Positions 20,585 to 24,238 of a stretch of 24,238 nucleotides of DNA are shown here, piece after piece. The translations under genes were made by a program, and so were the position numbers. How positions within the stretch are numbered: the first letter of the stretch is position 1; each line of letters begins with the position of its first letter. Source of the stretch: CAYQDR01 sp964416315 (GTDB taxonomy: Bacteria; Methylomirabilota; Methylomirabilia; Rokubacteriales; DASRDR01); assembly GCA_964416315.1 (NCBI GenBank), contig CAYQDR010000072.1, forward strand, positions 1 to 24,238, read 5' to 3'. The notes under the pieces are model-generated. The model was not told the DNA's origin and ran no database searches. It was given only the letters and a program-made list of their open reading frames with translations.

Positions 20585-23017
20585 CTACTGGATCAGGTAG
20601 ACCAGCGTGAAGATGGCGATCCAGACCACGTCCACGAAGTGCCAGTAGAGGCCGGCGATGTCCACGAGCACGGCCTGGCGCGGGCCGAGGCGCCCCTGCC
20701 GGATCAGGACCCAGAGGCTCGCGAGCCAGAGGACGCCCACGGAGACGTGGGCCCCGTGGAAGCCGACCATCACGTAGAAGGTGTTGGCGAACAGGTTCGT
20801 CGTGAGCCCGAGCCCCTCGTGCACGAACGTCGTGAACTCGTAGACCTGGAAGCCCAGGAACACGAGCCCCCCGATGACCGTGCAGAGGAGCCACCGGGCG
20901 GCCCCGCGCGCGTCGCCGCGCTGGATGGCCGCGACGCCGAGGACCATGGTGAAGCTCGACATGAGAAGGTCGAAGGTGCTCACCGAGGTGAGGGGGATGT
21001 TCAGGATGTCTCCCGGCATCGGCCCCGAGAGGCTCCGGCCCCTGTAGAGGAGATACGTCGAGATCAGCGTGCCGAAGAAGAGGCACTCGGAACCGAGGAA
21101 CGCCCACGTCCCCATCTTCCGGTGGTCGAGCCCGGTCGTCCCGATGTTCACCTCTTCGTGCTCCGCCGCCCGCGGGGCGTGAGCGGGCACGTGCTCGAGG
21201 GCGATCGCGAAGACCCCGAGGACCGTCAGGAGCCCGCCGAGCACGACCACGGCGGGGTGGAGGAGCGCCCCGGCCGACAGGACGAGGAGGGCCAGCGCCG
21301 CGAGGATCGGCCAGGCCGACGGCGCCGGCATGTGGATCGGCCCGCGCGGGGTGACCAGCGCCGCCAGGTCGTCGAGCCCGGGGCCGCGCGCGTCCGGATG
21401 CTTCGTCAGCCAGAGCGCGTCGCGGCGGCGCACGGTCGGCACCGTAGCGAAGTTGTACGGGGGCGGGGGCGAGGGGACCGCCCACTCGAGCGTGCGGCCG
21501 TCCCACGGGTCGGCCCCGGCCGGCTCGGGGCGCCGGAGGCTCACCCAGGCGTTCCAGAGGAAGACGAGGGTCGAGACCCCGATCCCGAGCGCCCCGACCG
21601 TCGCGACCAGGTTCCAGAACCCCCAGCCGAACTCCGGGGCGTAGGTGTAGATCCGCCGCGGCATGCCCATGAGGCCGAGGAAGTGCATGGGGAAGAACGT
21701 CAGGTTCATGCCGACGAGCATGAGCCAGAAGTGGAGCCGCCCCAGGCGCTCGTCGAGCCGGCACCCGGTCATCTTCGGCCACCAGTAGTAGATGCCGGCG
21801 AAGAGCCCGAGCAGCGTCCCGCCGAAGAGCACGTAGTGGAGGTGGGCGACGACGAAGTACGAGTCCGTCTGCTGGAGGTCGATCGGGGGCGAGGCGTGCA
21901 TGACCCCCGAGAGCCCGCCGATCGTGAACATCGCGATGAAGCCGAGGGCGAAGTAGAGCGGCGTGCGGAAGCGGAGGGAGCCGCCCCAGACGGTCGCGAG
22001 CCAGTTGAAGATCTTGATGCCGGTCGGCACCGCGATGATCATCGTCGAGAGCCCGAAGGCCGCGTCCGCGATCGGCCCCATCCCGACCGCGAACATGTGG
22101 TGCGCCCAGACCCCGAACCCGAAGAAGGCGATCAGCGCGGTCGCGTAGACCACCGAGACGTAGCCGAACAGCGGCTTCCGGGCGAAGGTCGGGAGGACCT
22201 CCGAGACGACGCCCATCGCGGGCAGGATCAGGATGTAGACCTCCGGGTGGCCGAAGATCCAGAAGAGGTGCTGCCAGAGCAGCGGGGAGCCGCCGCCCCC
22301 GGGCAGGTAGAAGGCGGTGCCGAAGAAGCGGTCGAACCCGAGCAGGATGAGGGCGACCGTGATCGGCGGGAACGCCAGCAGCATGAGCACGGCGGTGACG
22401 AGAGTCGTCCAGACGAAGAGCGGCATCCGCAGGAAGGTGAGCCCCGGCGCGCGGAGATTGAGGATCGTCGTCAGGAAGTTCAGCGCGGAGACGACCGAGG
22501 AGACCCCGAGGAAGAGCAGGCCCAGGAGCCAGAAGTCCGTGTGCGGGCCGATCGAAAACGGCTTTTCGGTCAGCGTCGCGTAGCCGAACCACCCGGCGTT
22601 GGGCGCGGCGCCGACGAGGAAGCTCGAGTTGATGAACAGGCCCCCGAAGAAGAAGGCCCAGAAGGAGAACGCGTTGAGGCGCGGGAACGCCACGTCCCGG
22701 GCCCCGATCATGAGCGGCACGAGGTAGTTGAAGAAGGCGGCCGAGAGCGGCATCAGCGCCAGGAACACCATCGTGGTGCCGTGCATCGTGAAGAGCTGGT
22801 TGAAGGTCTCCGCGCCGATGACGCGGCCGTCGGGGGCGGCGAGCTGGAGCCGGATCAGGAGCGCTTCGAGCCCGCCGACGAGGAAGAAGACGAGGGCGGA
22901 GACCCCGTAGAGGATCCCGATCCGCTTGTGGTCCACCGTCGTGAGCCACGCGACGAGGCCGCGGGCCTCGGCATGGACGGCGGCGGCGGGCGCGGCGGCG
23001 GCGTGGCCGATCGCCAT
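20585..23017 (-). CDS. coxA: Cytochrome c oxidase subunit I+III fusion (caa3 type, A1 family)
   Basis: 810 aa from ATG 23017, 2 nt after the coxB stop. Residues 1-540 form subunit I. Heme a ligands are His79 (TMHGTTM) and His393. CuB ligands are His256, His305 and His306. Heme a3 is held by His391 (VAHLHYV). Glu258 and Tyr260 in GHPEVY, and Asp108 (GARDVAFPR), mark the D and K proton channels of type A1. After a linker with two helices, residues from about 630 form subunit III (DHRKMGTWAFLGSECLFFGT ... GLYWHFVDVVW). Fused subunits I and III are known in Thermus and others. It reduces oxygen and pumps protons at the inner membrane. Confidence 0.95.
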   Translation of the reverse strand: MAIGHAAAAPAAAVHAEARGLVAWLTTVDHKRIGILYGVSALVFFLVGGLEALLIRLQLAAPDGRVIGAETFNQLFTMHGTTMVFLALMPLSAAFFNYLVPLMIGARDVAFPRLNAFSFWAFFFGGLFINSSFLVGAAPNAGWFGYATLTEKPFSIGPHTDFWLLGLLFLGVSSVVSALNFLTTILNLRAPGLTFLRMPLFVWTTLVTAVLMLLAFPPITVALILLGFDRFFGTAFYLPGGGGSPLLWQHLFWIFGHPEVYILILPAMGVVSEVLPTFARKPLFGYVSVVYATALIAFFGFGVWAHHMFAVGMGPIADAAFGLSTMIIAVPTGIKIFNWLATVWGGSLRFRTPLYFALGFIAMFTIGGLSGVMHASPPIDLQQTDSYFVVAHLHYVLFGGTLLGLFAGIYYWWPKMTGCRLDERLGRLHFWLMLVGMNLTFFPMHFLGLMGMPRRIYTYAPEFGWGFWNLVATVGALGIGVSTLVFLWNAWVSLRRPEPAGADPWDGRTLEWAVPSPPPPYNFATVPTVRRRDALWLTKHPDARGPGLDDLAALVTPRGPIHMPAPSAWPILAALALLVLSAGALLHPAVVVLGGLLTVLGVFAIALEHVPAHAPRAAEHEEVNIGTTGLDHRKMGTWAFLGSECLFFGTLISTYLLYRGRSLSGPMPGDILNIPLTSVSTFDLLMSSFTMVLGVAAIQRGDARGAARWLLCTVIGGLVFLGFQVYEFTTFVHEGLGLTTNLFANTFYVMVGFHGAHVSVGVLWLASLWVLIRQGRLGPRQAVLVDIAGLYWHFVDVVWIAIFTLVYLIQ

Positions 23018-23019
23018 CG

Positions 23020-24069
23020 CTACCTGAGACTTCCCAGGTACGCCACCAGCGCCTGCACCTGGTCGTTCGTGAGCCCGAGGTCGGGCATCAAGGACCCGGG
23101 CTTCACCGCGGGCGGGTTCTTCAGCCACCGGGCGAGCTGCTCCGGCGTGTTCCGGAGCATCCCGCCGGCGATCGTCGCCCGCGACCCGAAGTGCGTGAGA
23201 TCGGGACCCAGGGTGCCGCCCGAGACGCCGCGGATCGTGTGGCAGCCGACGCACGGGCTCGCCCGGAAGACCTCGAGGCCCCTCGCCGCGGGGCTGCCTT
23301 CCGGCGGCTCGGGCGCGGCGGCCTTCTGGCGCTCGACCCACGCGCGGAACTCCGCCGCGGGCAGGACCACCGCGAGATGGCGCATGTTGGCGTGCGAGAC
23401 CCCGCAGAACTCGGCGCACTGGCCGGGGTACTTGCCGGGGGCGGACGGCGTCAGGAGGATCCGGTTGACCCGGCCCGGGATCGTGTCGCGCTTGCCGCCG
23501 AGCGGCGGCACCCAGAAGCTGTGGATCACGTCGGGCGAGGAGAGCTCCAGGAGCGCGGGCTGGCCGGCGGGGAGGTGGAGGTCGGACGCCGTCCGGATGC
23601 CGAGGTCGGGGTATTCGAACTCCCACCACCACTGGTGGCCGATCACGCGCACCCGCAGGGCGTCGGCCGGGGGCGTCGCCTGGGTGCGGAAGATGGCGCC
23701 GACCGTGGGGAACGCGATGAAGGTCAGCACGATCGCGGGCGCGATCGTCCAGGCCAGCTCGAGGCGCGCGCTGCCCGGGATCTGGAGCGGGACGGCCGCG
23801 GGGTCGCGCTCCCGGAAGCGGAAGATCGCGAGGAGCAGGACCGCCCCGACGACGAGGAAGATCGCGAGGTCCACCCACAGGACCAGGAGGAAGATCCGGT
23901 GCGTGAGCGCGCCGAAGTCCGACCTGGGCGTGAGCGTCGTGGCGGACGAGTCGAGCCCGCACCCGGCCAGCAGCAGGGCCACCGCCACGGCGAGAGAGGG
24001 GCGCGTCCGGGTGGGGACGGAAGCAGGGGCGGTGGACGGGTCATCGCGGGGAAGGGTGCCCCGGGCCAC
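23020..24069 (-). CDS. coxB: Cytochrome c oxidase subunit II with fused cytochrome c (caa3 type), lipoprotein
   Basis: 349 aa from GTG 24069; a TTG at 24105 is possible. The lipobox LLAGC (Cys37) predicts lipid anchoring. Two membrane helices lie at 58-83 and 104-127. The CuA domain has GHQWWWEFEYPD (144-155), His183 (SPDVIHSF), and Cys218, Glu220, Cys222, His226 and Met229 (CAEFCGVSHANM). A C-terminal cytochrome c domain follows, with CVGCH (273-277) and the likely axial Met328 (GSLMPDLGL). Electrons pass from heme c through CuA to subunit I. It is the first gene of the operon. The candidate promoter ends 7 nt before the GTG, so translation is probably leaderless. Confidence 0.93.
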   Translation of the reverse strand: MARGTLPRDDPSTAPASVPTRTRPSLAVAVALLLAGCGLDSSATTLTPRSDFGALTHRIFLLVLWVDLAIFLVVGAVLLLAIFRFRERDPAAVPLQIPGSARLELAWTIAPAIVLTFIAFPTVGAIFRTQATPPADALRVRVIGHQWWWEFEYPDLGIRTASDLHLPAGQPALLELSSPDVIHSFWVPPLGGKRDTIPGRVNRILLTPSAPGKYPGQCAEFCGVSHANMRHLAVVLPAAEFRAWVERQKAAAPEPPEGSPAARGLEVFRASPCVGCHTIRGVSGGTLGPDLTHFGSRATIAGGMLRNTPEQLARWLKNPPAVKPGSLMPDLGLTNDQVQALVAYLGSLR

Positions 24070-24076
24070 GGCGCCC

Positions 24077-24105
24077 AATATCCCAAATCGCCCCGGAAAA
24101 GGCAA
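24077..24105 (-). promoter_or_regulatory. Candidate promoter of the oxidase operon
   Basis: On the minus strand TTGCCT (24105-24100) and GATATT (24082-24077) are 17 bp apart, each with 4 of 6 consensus matches. The start site would fall at 24070-24069, that is, at the GTG start codon of coxB. No Shine-Dalgarno sequence lies between. Confidence 0.4.
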
Positions 24106-24150
24106 ACGGGGCCCGCGGTGGGCAGTGTCCTAATTTGGGCAATAATAAGC

Positions 24151-24180
24151 TTGACTCAAACGGTGGGGGCGACGTATGAT
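24151..24180 (+). promoter_or_regulatory. Strong sigma-70-type promoter facing out of the window
   Basis: TTGACT (24151-24156) and TATGAT (24175-24180), each 5 of 6 to consensus, are 18 bp apart in the most AT-rich spot of the window. The start site should lie near 24187, so 24187-24238 is probably the leader of a gene or RNA to the right. No start codon can be assigned in the remaining bases. Confidence 0.6.
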
Positions 24181-24238
24181 CCCAGTGTTAGCGCCCACGC
24201 TTTCTGACATCTCCCGGCTCGACTTCTTTGCCGCTGGC

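Noticed and set aside
20501..24133. A 1210-codon open frame on the plus strand
   Set aside because: It is antisense to the oxidase operon. Its product is low-complexity Arg/Glu/Pro-rich with no domain, a usual by-product of GC-rich coding DNA on the other strand.
1..24238. CRISPR arrays, insertion sequences, tRNA or rRNA genes, phage genes
   Set aside because: I saw no regularly spaced repeats, transposase or integrase motifs, or cloverleaf/rRNA signatures on either strand.

Overview
The window is very GC-rich (well above 65% by eye, with G or C at almost every third codon position). It carries a complete caa3-type oxygen reductase operon, a DUF1446/AtuA gene, a BtpA-family gene and several genes that look leaderless. 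This mix suggests an uncultured soil or sediment bacterium, for example of the Rokubacteria/Methylomirabilota or deltaproteobacterial type. That placement is an inference; there is no rRNA or tRNA here to test it.

Layout from left to right. 1-160: the 3' part of a likely 6S RNA and a strong terminator. 314-3956 (minus): a compact cluster of a ba3-like CuA protein, a NosR/NapH-like membrane polyferredoxin, a second CuA-like protein with an unusual metal loop, and an alpha/beta hydrolase. 4241-5506 (plus): a FAD-dependent D-amino-acid-dehydrogenase-type oxidoreductase. 5585-6505: gene debris, with 5'-truncated pieces of a sigma-54 activator, a P-II protein, a DUF6941-like protein and a Nudix hydrolase. 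6593-9607: a divergent pair, AtuA-like protein (minus) and zinc alcohol dehydrogenase (plus). 9671-13056 (minus): a PLP enzyme, a diacylglycerol-kinase-family protein, a small unknown protein and a VKOR-thioredoxin fusion interrupted by UGA at a redox cysteine. 13092-14574 (plus): a BtpA-family protein and an O-methyltransferase. 14578-24069 (minus): Gfo/Idh/MocA oxidoreductase, RNase D, two small genes, two membrane proteins, CtaG, and the oxidase subunits IV, I+III (fused) and II (fused to cytochrome c). 24151-24180: a good sigma-70-type promoter facing out of the window.

The most interesting signal is at 9899-9901. The reading frame of the VKOR-thioredoxin fusion meets UGA exactly where the first cysteine of the thioredoxin-like CxxC should be. 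The frame continues for 75 well-conserved codons, and a 6-7 bp hairpin with a GGUUC apical loop lies 25 nt after the UGA, as in a bacterial SECIS element. This is most simply read as a selenocysteine-containing VKOR fusion. The second candidate system is the CuA / polyferredoxin / CuA-like cluster, which looks like a membrane electron-transfer module with no oxidase catalytic subunit next to it.

The right-hand genes work together: CoxB (CuA plus heme c), CoxAC and subunit IV form the oxidase, and CtaG assists its copper loading. Short promoters directly abutting start codons (4229-4241, 13078-13092, 24069-24082) suggest leaderless transcription is common in this organism.
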